Below, piece after piece: positions 1-13,549 of a stretch of 64,000 nt of DNA. The notes under the pieces were generated by a model. The model was given only the letters and a program-made list of their open reading frames with translations. It ran no database searches and had not been told where the DNA came from. The position numbers and the translations under genes are program-made. Origin of the DNA: Hydra vulgaris. Its lineage: Eukaryota > Cnidaria > Hydrozoa > Anthoathecata > Hydridae. The stretch lies in NCBI RefSeq assembly GCF_038396675.1, contig NC_088929.1, positions 37,787,001 to 37,851,000 on the forward strand. Reading direction: 5' to 3'. How positions within the stretch are numbered: the first letter of the stretch is position 1; every line of letters starts with the position of its first letter.

Positions 1-309
1 CAAACAATTGACTGATGCAAGTTCAAATGTTGTCAAAAACCAAGCATGCATGCATGGGACACTGCAGTGTCCCACAAAGAAATGCTGGTTTGAAAGTCAA
101 ATTTTCTTTATTAAAAAAAAAAATTAAAATAGGGGGGAGATAGGGAGGTTTCTGTAACTTTTTTTAGGCTCCAAAACTTTTAACTTTATATATAATAAGG
201 TTCGTAAAACTTACTGGACTTACGAAGTACATTGAGAAACAAAAACAGGATATTTACATAAACTTTTCAATTTTTAATCTGGAGTACCACAGTGTAATTG
301 GGAAAAAAG

Positions 310-684
310 CAGGGATGCGGAGTCCCAAAAGGACTCCGGCTTTATATCTTTACATTTTCCAAGTCTGTAGTGTCCAGAAGCTCTAAACATGTTTGTTGAC
401 TTATTATCTACTATTATAAAAAAAATCATGAGATTTAATGACTTGAAACTTATTGTTTTTAAGCCCGGAGTCCTGGAGTCCCGGAGTCCTTGCCGCCATT
501 ATGCCTAAGGACTCCGGGCTCAAAAAAAAATTGTTCCTCTAACCTAAAAGTCTTAATTTTTTTTCCTAATAGTAGTCCATAGACTTATTTATATTTTTAG
601 AGCTCCTGGATACCAAAAACTAGGATAAAGTAATCTTTTTGTGACTTTCAAATCCGGAGTCTTTTTTGGGACTCCGCATCCCTG
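310..684. mobile_element. hAT-type MITE, copy 1, nested in the palindrome
   Basis: The terminal inverted repeats are CAGGGATGCGGAGTCC and GGACTCCGCATCCCTG, with several further GGACTCCGG words inside. It is flanked by a perfect 8-bp target duplication, GAAAAAAG, at 302-309 and 685-692. An 8-bp duplication with ends starting CAGGG is the hallmark of hAT elements. There is no coding sequence, so it is non-autonomous. The other arm of the palindrome (about 1570-1600) lacks it and serves as an empty site. Confidence 0.9.
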
Positions 685-1204
685 GAAAAAAGTCTCTGGG
701 TCCAATATTCAAAGTAATACGATCTAAAGTAATATATAAATTGAAAAAAATGCTTTAAAATGCATGCAGTTATACATATAACTCCTGATAGTTAATTATA
801 TGTATAACTAGTTATACATATAATTTGTTATAAAAACTTATTTTTTAAGGTTATGCTTGAACAAATTAGTACCAATTAATTCAAATTCAAGATTTAGTTC
901 AAGTTAAAGTTCTTATTTTTTCATTGTTTTTTCACTATTTTATATTTATTTGTTCAAATTTGTTAACTAGTACTAATTCTTACTACAGTAAGAATATTTA
1001 TCATTGTTGAACGTGATTTTATTAGTAACTTAATTTTATTTTCAACATATTTTGACAACACCCTTTATATTTTAAATGATGACAGCTTTACTTTTCTATT
1101 GATGTTAAATTTATTACGTTTCAATAACTCAGATTGAATCTTAACTGAATTATTGTAAGCTTTGTAGGGTTTGTTGTATATCAAATGGTGTTGTAAATAA
1201 AGTA

Positions 1205-1208
<4 letters not shown>

Positions 1209-1281
<73 letters not shown>

Positions 1282-1295
1282 TATATATATATAAG
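1209..1295. repeat. (TA)n array at the palindrome centre
   Basis: About 70 bp of alternating TA, then a short interrupted TA stretch. The IYIY-type reading frames here are microsatellite artefacts. Confidence 0.95.
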
Positions 1296-2143
1296 AATTA
1301 GTACTAGTTAACAAATTTGAACAAATAAATATAAAATAGTGAAAAAACAATGAAAAAATAAGAACTTTAACTTGAACTAAATCTTGAATTTGAATTAATT
1401 GGTACTAATTTGTTCAAGCATAACCTTAAAAAATAAATTTATATAATAAATTTTATGTATAACTAGTTATACTTATAGTTAACTATCAGGAGTTATATGT
1501 ATAACTGCATGCATTTTAAAGCATTTTTTTTAATTTATATATTACTTTAGATCATATTACTTTGAAAACTGGACCCTGAGGCTTTATTCTCAATAACACT
1601 GTGGTACTCCAGATTAAAAAATTGAAAAGTTTCTGTAAATATCCTGTTTTTGTTCCTAAATGTAGTTCGTAAGTCCCTTAAGTCTTAAGGACCTTATTAT
1701 ATCTAAAGTTAAAAGTTTTGGAGCATAAAAAAAGTTACAGAAACCCATCTCCAACCTATTTTTTTCTTTTTTTAATAAAGAAAATTGGAAATTCTTCGAC
1801 TTTCAAACCTGCATTTCTTTGTGGGACACTGCAGTGTCCCATGCATGCAAGATTGGTTTTTGACAACATTTCAACTTGCATCAGTTGTTTGCAAATAATT
1901 TACTCAAGATCTATATTCAAATAACTATTATATTATCCTAATAATAAGTCTATTTGCACAAATTTTAATCTTATTTCTATAAAGAAAGATAAACATTATT
2001 CGTGGTACTTACATACTCGCTTGCCATTCTCTATATTAATATAAAATATTTTCACACAATATAAACGTAACGCAATGCAATGTCGATTTAAAAATTTTTT
2101 TTTTAGTTTTTAAAAAAAAAAATTTTTTTTTAGTTTCCAGCTT

Positions 2144-2370
2144 TCAAATTAATTCCCATGCAAATCCCACATGAAACCCACGTGGGATTTCCCATGTGTG
2201 TAAATACCATATGGTTCCCACATGTAACCCATGTGGGATTACCCACATGGGTTTAAGGTGACAAATTTTCATACGGATACCACATGGGAAAAACCGTCCC
2301 ACGTAAATCCCATCAATCCCACACGGAACCCACGCGTAACCCATGTGGGACGCGGTTTTATTTTTCACTG
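2144..2370. repeat. Cluster of CCCACATGGG-like palindromic words
   Basis: About a dozen variants of CCCACATGGG, CCCATGTGGG and CCCACGTGGG occur in direct and inverted order within 230 bp. Both strands therefore look alike, and short reading frames give repetitive peptides. The local GC content is higher than in the surroundings. It ends near CACTGGGTA. Probably a satellite-like or MITE-internal array; no gene is supported. Confidence 0.7.
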
Positions 2371-3881
2371 GGTAGCCCCAGTCATGTAAATTTTTCTTTT
2401 ATTAATTACGATTGTAAAATTTTTTTACTAACTGGCAAATACATAACAATATTATCATATCGGAGAGGGCTAACAATTGCTTAGACTCAAGTTGTTGAAA
2501 TTCTGTTTAAATATCTGACAAACTATGGTTTTGAATTTGTTTTTCTGCTTTTATCCTCTTTTTTTTGCTTCTTCAACATATAATGACCGATTAGTTTAAG
2601 CTTTATTTCGTAAATTTTTTTTTTATTAATTTAATTTACTCTTTTTTCTGCCTTTGTTTATTGCCCAGTAAACAACTTTCATTTTTCATCTAATTTGTGA
2701 TAACGACGATTTTCATTCTTAATACGGCTAAGCTTATGTGAATATTTTTAATTTAGTTGTTATTTGGGTTAAAACTATTTTTGAAGGTTCATTTATAGTT
2801 CACTGACGGACGAACATTGTACATACAATGGCCATACTTGTGCCCGCTAGAGAGACTTATTCCATTAACTGATAATTACTATTCAGATGGTGCATAAGTA
2901 TTTTGGCCGTTTTTCTTTTCTGTTTTACCCTATACTTTAATGGAGTGATGTGTCTTTGAATCCAATCTTGTTTTTCAATTGTCACCCGTTATATCAATAA
3001 AACTGCTCTGCTTTTTAATGAAATGATAAAATATCTTCTCTGTTCTTTCAACCAGTCAATCAAGTCTATAATACATTTATATTTTTACTTTTTTTAACCA
3101 TCTTGCTATTTTACTTTGAGTTTCACAATTTTACTGACCCTCTTGTTCAATTTTACTGACCGTCTTGCTCTACATGTTAGTGATTCGTATTTTATATGAA
3201 TCATTTTTAATATTTTTTTAAAATGCAATTGAGTTGAATTCAAAAAAAAAAAAAAGATATTGAATTTGTTTTCCTGATGACCAAATTTTCACTTAACTTT
3301 TGATTCAACTTTTAAATAATAACTACGCATCTTCTTTGTTCTTAGTATCCGAAGCTGATGCTTTTAAATGTGGTGGCAGCATGCCAGTAACAATATTTAA
3401 CAAAGTCTCTCTTTGTGTTGAAAAAAACTCCTTATTTACTTTTCTTTTGCATTTTTAAGCACCAGACTCGAAAGAACTTTTAAAAAAAGTTTAAACATTT
3501 TCAAAAAGTTTTATAAAAAGTTTAAAAAAAATTTTAACATTTTCGAAAAGTTTTATAAAAAGTTTAAACATTTTCAAAAAGTTTAAAAAGAATTTAAACA
3601 TTTTCATTAAAAGTGAGCAACGCGGGTTATTTCCACGTTTATTAAATTAATTCAGCTTTTTATTTTAGCTCTTCTTTAACAGAAAATGATTTGGGATAGA
3701 TAATTTGAGGATATTTATAATTATAAGATCGAAGGTAATAACGAGAATTTATTTTAATGGTAAAAAAATTAAAGACAGAGCAAAAGTGGTTTACTTGTTT
3801 ATGATTCCAGAAAAATAGACAATTTAATAGATGAACAAAATCACATAAATGCATATTTTAAAGAGAAAGTAAAAGATGTTA
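2371..3881. other. No gene seen; A+T-rich spacer
   Basis: This stretch holds poly-T/poly-A tracts and no convincing coding frame. At 3478-3606 a roughly 37-bp unit of the type AAAGTTTAAACATTTTCAAA is repeated about three times. Confidence 0.6.
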
Positions 3882-5190
3882 ACGGGTGATGCGGAAGTTA
3901 TCGGACAAATCCTAATTTCATTATTTGAGCATAATAATTAGTTTTTATGGTTTTATGCGTAGGCATAAGCGTTCTATAAAATATAAACTTTGTTATTTGA
4001 AACACAATTATTTAAAATGAGGTTAAATGCAGCTGAACAAGAATCTTTTCAAAAGCGACTAAAAATGTTTTTTGTAAATAAACCTAATATAAAAAAAAAA
4101 TAATTGTAAATCATTTTGAAAAGGAAGGACTTGCTCGAAGTACAATATATCATAACCTAAAAAGACTTGAAACTGTTCAATCGTTTTCTGATAGACAGCA
4201 CCCTGGTCGTCCGACATCCTGGACTAGAGAAAAGAAAGCCGAATTAACGAGACTTGTCAACAATCGAAAAGGGGTCAGTCAGAGAAAAATAGGTATTAAA
4301 ATCGGTGTAAATCAATCGACAATTGGTCGTCAGTTAAAAAAAATGAATATTAAATATAGAAAACGTGAAAAGACTGCAAAATAAACTATAGAACAACAAA
4401 TAAAGGCAAAGAAAAGAAGCAGGAAACTAGTTAACCAACTCTATAACACAAAATCGCTTCTAGTCATCGATGACTAAAAATACTTTTGTTTTGCAGGGGA
4501 CAACATGCCTGGAAAGTCTGGATACTACACAAACAACGAAAATACATGCCCAGAAAGTGTTCGTCTTATAGGAAAAGAGAAATTTCCAAAAAAATTATTA
4601 ATATGGATAGCCATATCTGACCGTGGTATATCCGAGCCATTGTTTCGCACTTCCAAGGCTGTAGCGATCAATTCATCAATCTATATTAATGAATGTTTAG
4701 AAAAACGACTTCTTCCATTTATTCACAAGTATCATGGAGACTTTAACTATTTATTTTGGCCAGATTTAGCAAGTTCTCATTATTCTAAAGATTCTCTAAA
4801 TTAGATGGACCAATATGTCTAATACGTTGATAAAGAATCCAATCCCCCAAATGTGCCTCAAGCACAACCAATTGAAAATTTTGGGGGACATTTGGCACAG
4901 AAGGTTTACGAGGGAGATTGGCAAGCTTCAACAGAGCAAGTTTTGATTGATCGCATTAAACTAAAATTGCAAGAAATTGATTTAAACTTTTTACAGTCGC
5001 ATATGAAAGGCGTGAGAGCAAAATTGAGATCAATTGCAGATGGTGATGTTTTTTCATATAATAAATAATATTTTTTTTTTATTAAAAGATAAATGCTTTA
5101 TTTAAAAAAAATATAATTGTAGTTCGTTTTTTTATTTATAAATAAGTTATTGACGTTTTTATTTTGTCCGATAACTTCCGCATCACCCGT
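3882..5190 (+). mobile_element. Tc1/mariner-family element, decayed copy (family A, copy 1)
   Basis: The terminal inverted repeats begin ACGGGTGATGCGGAAGTTAT and are flanked by the TA dinucleotide at 3880-3881 and 5191-5192. The element is 1,309 bp. It is the same family as the element at 30701-31997, in the opposite orientation. Confidence 0.95.
4017..5068 (+). pseudogene. Tc1/mariner transposase pseudogene (family A)
   Basis: Translation from the ATG at 4017 follows the intact transposase at 30819-31862 almost residue for residue. It is broken by a frame disturbance in the poly-A run near 4090-4105 and by nonsense codons near 4382, 4476, 4802 and 4820. The recognisable parts are the N-terminal helix-turn-helix region, the FWPDLASSHYS motif near 4760 with the second catalytic Asp, and PQAQPIENF near 4860 with the third acidic residue. 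The copy cannot encode a functional enzyme. Confidence 0.9.
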
Positions 5191-5225
5191 TAGAATTAAA
5201 ATAATGTTGTTAAAAGTAAATTGTT

Positions 5226-6990
5226 TTCAAAATCTATGAACTAAAATAGCATGTGACTGGTTTTGTCCCCAAACCTCCAAAAAACTTGGATGGTATATAT
5301 TGAGCAGAGAGTCATAATTGAAGTAATATCGAATTTTGACCAGCACACCAATTAATCTACGCAGTTTCACTGCTGAGTCTTTAAGATGAAAGGAAACAGA
5401 TAGATTTGTATCGACTTTGATTCCAAGATATTTTAAAAAGCTACAGTAAACATTTTTGGCCACTTAGTTGGAAGTTTAGGTTTTTATAGATTTTAGATTA
5501 ACTTAATTAGAAAGTTGTGAGTTCAGTTTTAGTATTGAAAATTGGTTTGTTAGAGTGCAGCCATAGAAATAGATTGGATAAATCATGATTAGTATTTTTT
5601 TTATTTTTTTTAATGCTTTGTTCATTATGATTAAGTTAATTCATATTAAGATCATTTATAAAAATAAGGAAAGGCAATTTTGTCCTAGAAGGTAATGGTC
5701 CTAATACAGAATCTTGGGGTAAACCCATAGAGTATTTATTGGCAAAGATTTGGCATCATTAATGGAGACAAATTGCAGTTTATTAAAAAAGTATGATAAA
5801 TCTCATTTTAGATTAATACCTTGAATACCATGGTGTTCTAATCTACTTTGAAGCATGAAGTGATTAACTAAATTAAATGCCTTCTCTAAGTCAAGAAATA
5901 CACCACTTGCAAAAAGTTTATTTTTTAGAGCATTTCTAAAAGTGTCAGTTATTTTAATAAGTGCATGAGTTATGGAGTGTTTGTTACAAAAACCATATTG
6001 AAACTTATAGAGACATTAATTTTTCTCAAGAAACATATAAAGTTTGTTGTGTATGGTTTTTTCAAATATTTTACTTGTATTAGTTGGAAGCGAAACTGTT
6101 TGATAGTTTTTGTGGTCTATTAGGGTCTATTAGATAACACCTTTTCTGAAGAGAAATGACTTAAGCGATATTAATGACATTTGGAAAAAGCCTTCTTTTA
6201 AAAAATTTATTCAATGGAGTGCAGAAAAGCTTTGATATAGTGTAAATAATAAATTTATGAAAATGTGTGGAGACATTATTTGGTCCTAAACTTTTATCAT
6301 TTTGCAGAGTATATTTTTAACAAATACACATCTCATTTTTAGTCACTGGATTAAGAACGTAAGAATTAGAATATGTTAGCAACAACCGTACTGTTTAAAA
6401 AAGTTTTACTGATAGATTTGAGAATGCAAGATTTAATGGTGAGGAAAGTTTGATGTTGATAATCTTTTTTTATTTGTAACTTTTTGATTATTTTTTTTTT
6501 GTTGATTATCTTTTTAAAGAAGAAGATGTATTTATGACTTTTTAGAAGTTCTTAATAAGTTGCTTATTTTATTCTTGTAAAATTTAAATTTATTAAATAG
6601 TTGACTTTTTGCGTCGAAATTCCATACACTATCAGAAGAATGGTAAGTAAACTTATTCTGCGAAGATAAAAATGTACCTTCATCCGAATTAATGTTCAGA
6701 TGAAGGTACAATTTAGAATTCGATTTGATAGTTTTATTAAGATCAATATTATCATAATATTTGAAGTTAATTATCGAGTAAATGATTTTATTTACTAAAA
6801 CAAATGTTTGAAGCTTATTGGACTTTCCAATGAATTTAATAAATTAGTTATTAAAGTCTGACATGATAAAGTTAAAAGAACTTCTTAGCCTGAAAGTGTG
6901 CTGAATAGCATATTCTTAATTATGCAGTCGCTACAGCAAAAGTAAGTCTGTGACAAAACGAGAATATGAAGATTGTTGATTAGATTGGAT
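5226..6990 (-). pseudogene. LINE reverse transcriptase relic (lineage 1)
   Basis: Read on the minus strand, fragments of a non-LTR retrotransposon RT appear in the expected order. A KSLGPNNVS-like pre-RT motif lies near 6290. QYGFCNKHSITHAL lies at about 5960-6000, and FLDLEKAFNLVNH, the RT motif with the first catalytic Asp, at about 5860-5905. A thumb-region block, FLKYLGIKVDTNLS followed by KIRYY, lies near 5330-5450. Many stops and frameshifts separate them. The reading is less clear above 6500. The thumb block differs from the other LINE copies in this window, so this is probably a second lineage. Confidence 0.75.
6652..6712. repeat. Small hairpin inside the LINE relic
   Basis: TGTACCTTCATC is followed by its complement GATGAAGGTACA about 20 bp later. 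Probably a small local inverted duplication. Confidence 0.6.
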
Positions 6991-8105
<1,115 letters not shown>

Positions 8106-8129
8106 ATTATTGCTCTGTTCTTTAAGAAC

Positions 8130-8328
<199 letters not shown>

Positions 8329-8358
8329 TTAGATTTAATCCAACATAATTTAATCCGA

Positions 8359-9462
8359 ATGAACCATACTGTAATATCAAACCATTCTAGTTATGAGAAA
8401 TATACAATAATATGCAGTGGAGCCATACATGTCATTCCATTGTGCAATGAATGCAAGGTTTTTATCTACGTTGCAACATTATTAATTATTCTTTTAATTA
8501 TACCAACAGTTTTTTTAAACTTGGTTGTGTTTGCTGTTATTGTTAAAACAAAAAAGCTGTATACATCATCAAATGTATTATTAGCAAGTACAGCGGTATG
8601 TGATTTTCTAAGTGCTCTTATAAGTATGCCTTTATGGATTGTAACTTTGATGCTAGGTCTTCAAAAAAACCATTACTGCGTTGTATACTTATCTGCTGTA
8701 TTTACTTCTCATGTTTTGCAATATTTGTCGTTTCTGCTAGTGACTATTATTTCACTCGATCGATATTTGGCTCTGTTTAAACCATTTTTCTACAAACACC
8801 AAGTTAGTGGAAATCCTTTACATTATGTTCCTTCAATAGTAGTGTTATCCGTTGTGGTACTAATTTTAAACGTAGCAAGTCTCTTAACGCCTGAAAAACA
8901 ATTAATTAAAAATATTATTTTATTATCTTTGCCACCTTTCATGTTTATGAGCATTTATTCTCACTTTAAAATTTTATACAAAGTGAAAAACATAACAAGA
9001 ACAAACACAAACAGGAAACAAAGAATAAGTGACTGTTTTTCGACAACTTCCTCAAAGAATGGAAATAAAAGTAACTTTGCTCCATCAACAATTTCTTTTT
9101 CAACTAAATCAAATGCAATAATATGTTCTGCGTTTATTAAAAAACAAAGTTCTCATTTTGAGTTACCATGTGAAATTAAAAACAATGAGGAAAAATTAAA
9201 GCAAATTAACATTAGCTACTTAACTTTTTTTTTATTAGTATCTCTTTACCTTTGTTTTACTCCTTATGTAATGGTTACAGCTACGTGGATGATTAAACCT
9301 TGTACTAAAAACGTTCAATGGATACATGCAGCTTATACGTGGTCATACGCATTTGTATGTATAAAATCGCTAGTTAATCCTATTTTATATTGCTATCGAG
9401 TCAGATTAATTAAGGAACAGGTAAAAAGACAAATTTTAAAAATGAAAATGTTTAATAATTAA
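8359..9462 (+). CDS. Class A (rhodopsin-like) G protein-coupled receptor, single exon
   Basis: A 367-residue seven-helix receptor at the plasma membrane; the ligand cannot be told. The start is the first ATG after the TA array; the open frame upstream is only microsatellite. The N-terminus has two N-glycosylation sequons (NHT, NHS) and no signal peptide. TM1 carries LNLVV. TM2 is [13 protein letters not shown] with the conserved Asp. TM3 starts at Cys in NHYC and ends SLDRYLA (the DRY motif). TM6 has CFTPY in place of CWxP. TM7 ends NPILYCY (NPxxY). Loop 3 is long and Ser/Thr/Lys-rich. Oddly, the second extracellular loop is only about five residues (near TPEKQ) with no Cys, so the usual TM3-loop 2 disulfide cannot form. 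No introns are present. Confidence in class A is high; the subfamily is not assignable by eye. Confidence 0.92.
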   Translation: MNHTVISNHSSYEKYTIICSGAIHVIPLCNECKVFIYVATLLIILLIIPTVFLNLVVFAVIVKTKKLYTSSNVLLASTAVCDFLSALISMPLWIVTLMLGLQKNHYCVVYLSAVFTSHVLQYLSFLLVTIISLDRYLALFKPFFYKHQVSGNPLHYVPSIVVLSVVVLILNVASLLTPEKQLIKNIILLSLPPFMFMSIYSHFKILYKVKNITRTNTNRKQRISDCFSTTSSKNGNKSNFAPSTISFSTKSNAIICSAFIKKQSSHFELPCEIKNNEEKLKQINISYLTFFLLVSLYLCFTPYVMVTATWMIKPCTKNVQWIHAAYTWSYAFVCIKSLVNPILYCYRVRLIKEQVKRQILKMKMFNN

Positions 9463-9482
9463 AGCAAATATAACTTTCGTAT

Positions 9483-9485
<3 letters not shown>

Positions 9486-9565
<80 letters not shown>
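9486..9565. repeat. (TA)n array downstream of the GPCR
   Basis: About 80 bp of TA beginning 24 bp after the GPCR stop codon. Confidence 0.95.
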
Positions 9566-9568
<3 letters not shown>

Positions 9569-9860
9569 GATTCACGAAGTCGCAGATGCCGAGAATTCTG
9601 TGATTTTCGGCAAAAGTTGTAAATCCTGCTATTTTTGCCAAATGCCATGCCTTACCATGAGTTCCGAGATATTTCTTTAACAATTAATCACGCAATGCAA
9701 ACTTTTCACGATAATAAGTACATCAATTCACTAATCAAAAGTCAACAACGTAATTTCTATTTTAAGTTTATTAATAAATCAATCATACATTTACTCTATG
9801 CTTATATCATATGATAAAACTGCTGCCTACAAATAGGTTGTTAAGGAGATTGATACCGGC

Positions 9861-10085
9861 GTGCAACTACTTACATTCTGGTTCTCCAGCAAAGAACGTT
9901 TTCCTCAACTGTTTAAGTATGTAGGACGATATCTATCAGTATCTACCAACTCAGAGAAGTGTAAGTCACTCTACACTGATAAAGCACCTCAGCGGCAGTC
10001 CTTTACAGATGATAATTTACCTTTGCATGTGATGATGACATTCAACGCTAGGAATATTGACCAAGCAATTGTTTATCAGATTTAA
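9861..10085 (+). pseudogene. hAT transposase C-terminal (dimerisation) relic
   Basis: The frame contains LLTFWFSSKERFPQLFKYVG, followed by RYLSVSTNSEKCKSLY and later a DDNLPLHVMMTFN stretch. This follows the usual hAT C-terminal pattern: FW...yP.L...a..yLsvpatSa.sEr, then an Asn-containing tail. Only about 70 residues are left and the rest of the transposase is absent. It lies in a broader repeat (about 9566-10260) with inexact inverted words at its ends. Moderate confidence, by motif resemblance only. Confidence 0.5.
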
Positions 10086-10348
10086 TATTTGATAGTTGAG
10101 TATGTTTGATGACCATGATTTTAGTGTGAATACGTACAATTTGTAGCCATTTAGTTTTTCGAAATAACTATTACTGTTGGCTTACCTTTTTTGCCAAAAA
10201 ATTTTTAAGCATGCCGTGATTTCTACCATTTTTTTGCCGTCAATTTTCACTTACTCTATTAATTATGTTTTAAACAAATGTAAATAAGTAAATATGTTTT
10301 CGTTACATCTGTAATAAAAATTTTAAAACTTTGTAAATTGTAGCAACG

Positions 10349-10444
10349 CAGTGGGTACTAGACGTATTTAAGATGTATAAAACACGTTTTAAAACGTAGA
10401 AACACGTATTTAAAAACATCTAAAACTTGTTTGTGTTCCCACTG
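10349..10444. mobile_element. Short MITE-like hairpin
   Basis: It begins CAGTGGGTAC and ends GTTCCCACTG, with ACGT-rich inverted words inside (AACACGTTTTAAAACG, TTTAAGATGT against ACATCTAAA). It resembles the element at 57352-57446 in size, ACGT-rich core and CAGTRRG-type ends. Confidence 0.55.
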
Positions 10445-12290
10445 TGAAGTGTGTGAAAACTTAGCAAAAATAGTCGCTGCGTATGACTAAAATATTTTAC
10501 GAAAACCCAGGGTTTTCAAAACATTTGCCATATTGCCATACATTTTTCCCTGTCACAACTACTATCGTTGTTTCCATAATTAAAGAGAAGTATTCTAATT
10601 TTAAAACCTCTTTTAAAAAAACTTAAAAAGAGTTTTAAATTCATTTAATAAACTAAAAATCTTGATCTTATAAACGATTTTTTGTAAAGAAAATTTCTTT
10701 TAAAATTTTTAGGAAAGAATAAAAAATAAGCTAAAAACTTTTAGGCTGTCAGCTCACACCATTACTCTTAGTCGATGTATGTATACCATATTTCATACCA
10801 TTTTACTTTGTCTATAACTAACGGTCGGTTAATATATGTTCATTTTGCTTCGTCTTCCCTAACAATTTTAATTGTACATTATTTCTAAGACAATTGAAGT
10901 AGTTCTTGAACTAGTATTATTAATAAAAAATTAATAAAACAATCATTTAAATTTCTGATGAAGTTTTCTGAAAGTCAATTTTATTATTATATTAGGAATA
11001 CAATAATAACTTGACGCAACGTTTTATTTAGAAATTATAAAAACTAGATTGCATAATAAATAAAAAAAGAGCTCACAAAAAGTTTGCTTTTATCTAGGGG
11101 AAAGTCGTTTGTGATACTTAATACTTAACTTTGAAGCTTCATTATTCTGTATCCTGAAGATTAATAATAAAAGTTTTGATATGGATACATTCCTTATTAC
11201 ATGTAGAATAATAATAACCCTCGGAGTTTTCATCAGTTTTATTTTTGTATGTTATTCTGATTTTTAAAAAAAACACAAGTATGCCATCATAGGCAACCAC
11301 TGCTCCTATGATGACATAGGGGAGGATGGGGCTGGTTAGGATTAAGGGTAAATTGATGATTTCATTTAACCTTAGAGTCTTCCTTAAAAAAAGCCAGTAA
11401 TGACTTGGAAGCATCCTAAATTACCATTTCATGCTACACAGCAACATTGTAAAGTTTTGCGCATGTGCATAGGATATATTGAGTTTTATGTATTTTTTGG
11501 ACCAAGAAAAAAATTTTTGGAGCATCGCTTTACTTTTTACTTTACTTAAAAATAAGTTTTTCTTATCAAATAAAAAAATATTTTCCTAACTCATCAATAT
11601 TGCAGCACACACAACTCGTCAGTAAGCCATCATGGGAAGAAGTCATCATTTTCAATCAAACAAGCTGCGTTTGCCTTGTTCAAAAGATAAAATTAAAGTA
11701 AGTATTCCACTAAATGCGCAAAACTTGGATATAAAATGCATAAAAGTTCCCTTATAGTTAATAATAAAATCACAACCGTAAATATATAAAGGGAATAAAA
11801 TTACAACAGCACATCCCAAAATCGATTTTTGTTGATTATAAAAACAACATTTGTGCACAAATGTATTTTTACTAAAAAAACAAAAAATTAAAAAAAATTA
11901 GTTTTAGTAAAAATACAAATGTATTTTCACTAAAACTAATGTAAAATCAGTATAGTTATGTAGGTCTAATCACTTTTTCACCGAAACCAATATTTATGGA
12001 AATATGACCGGTATGCCATCATAGGCACTATGCGATCATAGGCGCCTTTCCTCTAACGTTTCTCTACCAATCAAACTTTATTGCAAAAAGTAAAATAAAA
12101 ACATTATTTAGAGCACTTTCACTTTTTTCTCAAAATTTTTTCTACGAAAAATATTTAAAAAAACTGTAGTGATCGAAGCCTAGAAAACAAAGGAATAATG
12201 TTAAACATTTTTTAAACTCTTGAAAATCAAATAGAAATTAAGGTTTAGGAGAAAAAAAGAACAAAAGATTTAGTCAGATCGAGTATGTAC

Positions 12291-12429
12291 TTGCTGCCTT
12301 TAACAACCATTTTCCCCTTATACACATTCGTACGTTTTCGAGTAGCCTTATTACCTTATATCTTGCCTTTAACACCCATTTTCCCCTTATACACATTCGT
12401 ACGTTCTCGCGTAACCTTATTACCTTATA
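12291..12429. repeat. Two tandem copies of a ~68-bp unit; related copy at 28.15 kb
   Basis: The unit holds CATTTTCCCCTTATACACAT and ends ACCTTATTACCTTATA. The following sequence, including CATACTTTATGGAAGACCCC, has a clear relative at 28150-28250, so this is a dispersed repeat family of unknown type. Confidence 0.8.
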
Positions 12430-12602
12430 CCTGCATACATACTTTATGGAAGACCCCTTAAATAACTTTTAATGAGTTAAAAAACTTCCTTCTCTGATAA
12501 TAATTATTATATAATATTCGTTATAATAAAACATAAAATTATTCTAAAAAGTGTCTGATAAGTTGAAAATGCAATTCCCATGTTTTTTTGTTAGATCTGC
12601 TT

Positions 12603-12662
12603 GTTTATAAATAAATGCTGTACAACTGACAAAGAATCAGTTGTAAAGCATTTATTTATAAA
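12603..12662. repeat. Perfect hairpin with ~25-bp arms
   Basis: TTTATAAATAAATGCTGTAC continues into AACTGA and is mirrored after a short AAAGAA-type loop. No associated gene. Confidence 0.85.
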
Positions 12663-13200
12663 GTTTGCCTTTTATGAATTTGAACAACTTCATCAAACGA
12701 GGACATATCAAAATTTCTTGAAATTGTTGAACAATTTCTTCAACATTTTTCTTTAAAAAGCTAGAAAACAACAGGGTATTTACGATTTTGACAACTGTTT
12801 GCTCCCATGCAATCCCAAAATGTAATGCAATACATTCACTTTTTTTTTCCGATCATTTGTTGATAATGGCAATTTTTTTATCATACAACTCATTTTGGAA
12901 ATTTAGTCTTAACAATATCTTTTAAATCTATAACTAATACTGTTACTTTGCTAGCCTTGTCATTTACTTTTGCTAACTTTGTCTTTCATTGGTTATCTTT
13001 GCGTTCGCAGTCGTTGTTTTAATATTATTGAAATCTTATTCATTTTTGTATTCTAAGAACATTTTAGCAACCTTTTTTTTATATTCTAAAAAGATTTCTT
13101 GTAGCATTTTCTAAGTTGCAACGAACATAACGATCAGCCATATTTATCAAACTTTCTAACTGCGCTGTATCTTTTGTGTGTGTGTGTGTTTGTGTGTACG

Positions 13201-13549
<349 letters not shown>

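Larger units (their letters stand above)
1..1892. repeat. Giant palindromic (foldback) element, left end cut by the window
   Basis: The sequence from 1 to about 984 reappears as the reverse complement from about 1295 to 1892, around a (TA)n centre at 1209-1295. Matching landmarks include the perfect palindrome GGGACACTGCAGTGTCCC at 57-74 and 1822-1839, and the stretch at 840-970 against 1300-1430. Identity by eye is high but imperfect. The left arm is longer only because another element (310-684) is inserted in it. No coding capacity is seen, so this is a non-autonomous foldback element or an inverted duplication. The outer left end lies outside the window, so target duplication cannot be checked. 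Confidence 0.85.
10445..13150. other. Gene-free region with scattered repeats
   Basis: No coding frame with family features was found. GTATGCCATCATAGGC occurs in direct orientation near 11279 and again near 12011. A hairpin around TTAGTTTTAGTAAAAATACA lies at 11870-11945. The region also contains the tandem duplication at 12291-12429 and the hairpin at 12603-12662, listed separately. Confidence 0.6.

Noticed and set aside
2144..2484. Short repetitive peptides (GYAWVPCG-like; RKSHQSHTEP-like) on both strands
   Set aside because: They are translations of palindromic CCCACATGGG words, not proteins.
11142..11414. Small hydrophobic minus-strand frame
   Set aside because: No start context, family motif or splice sites; A+T-rich chance frame likely.
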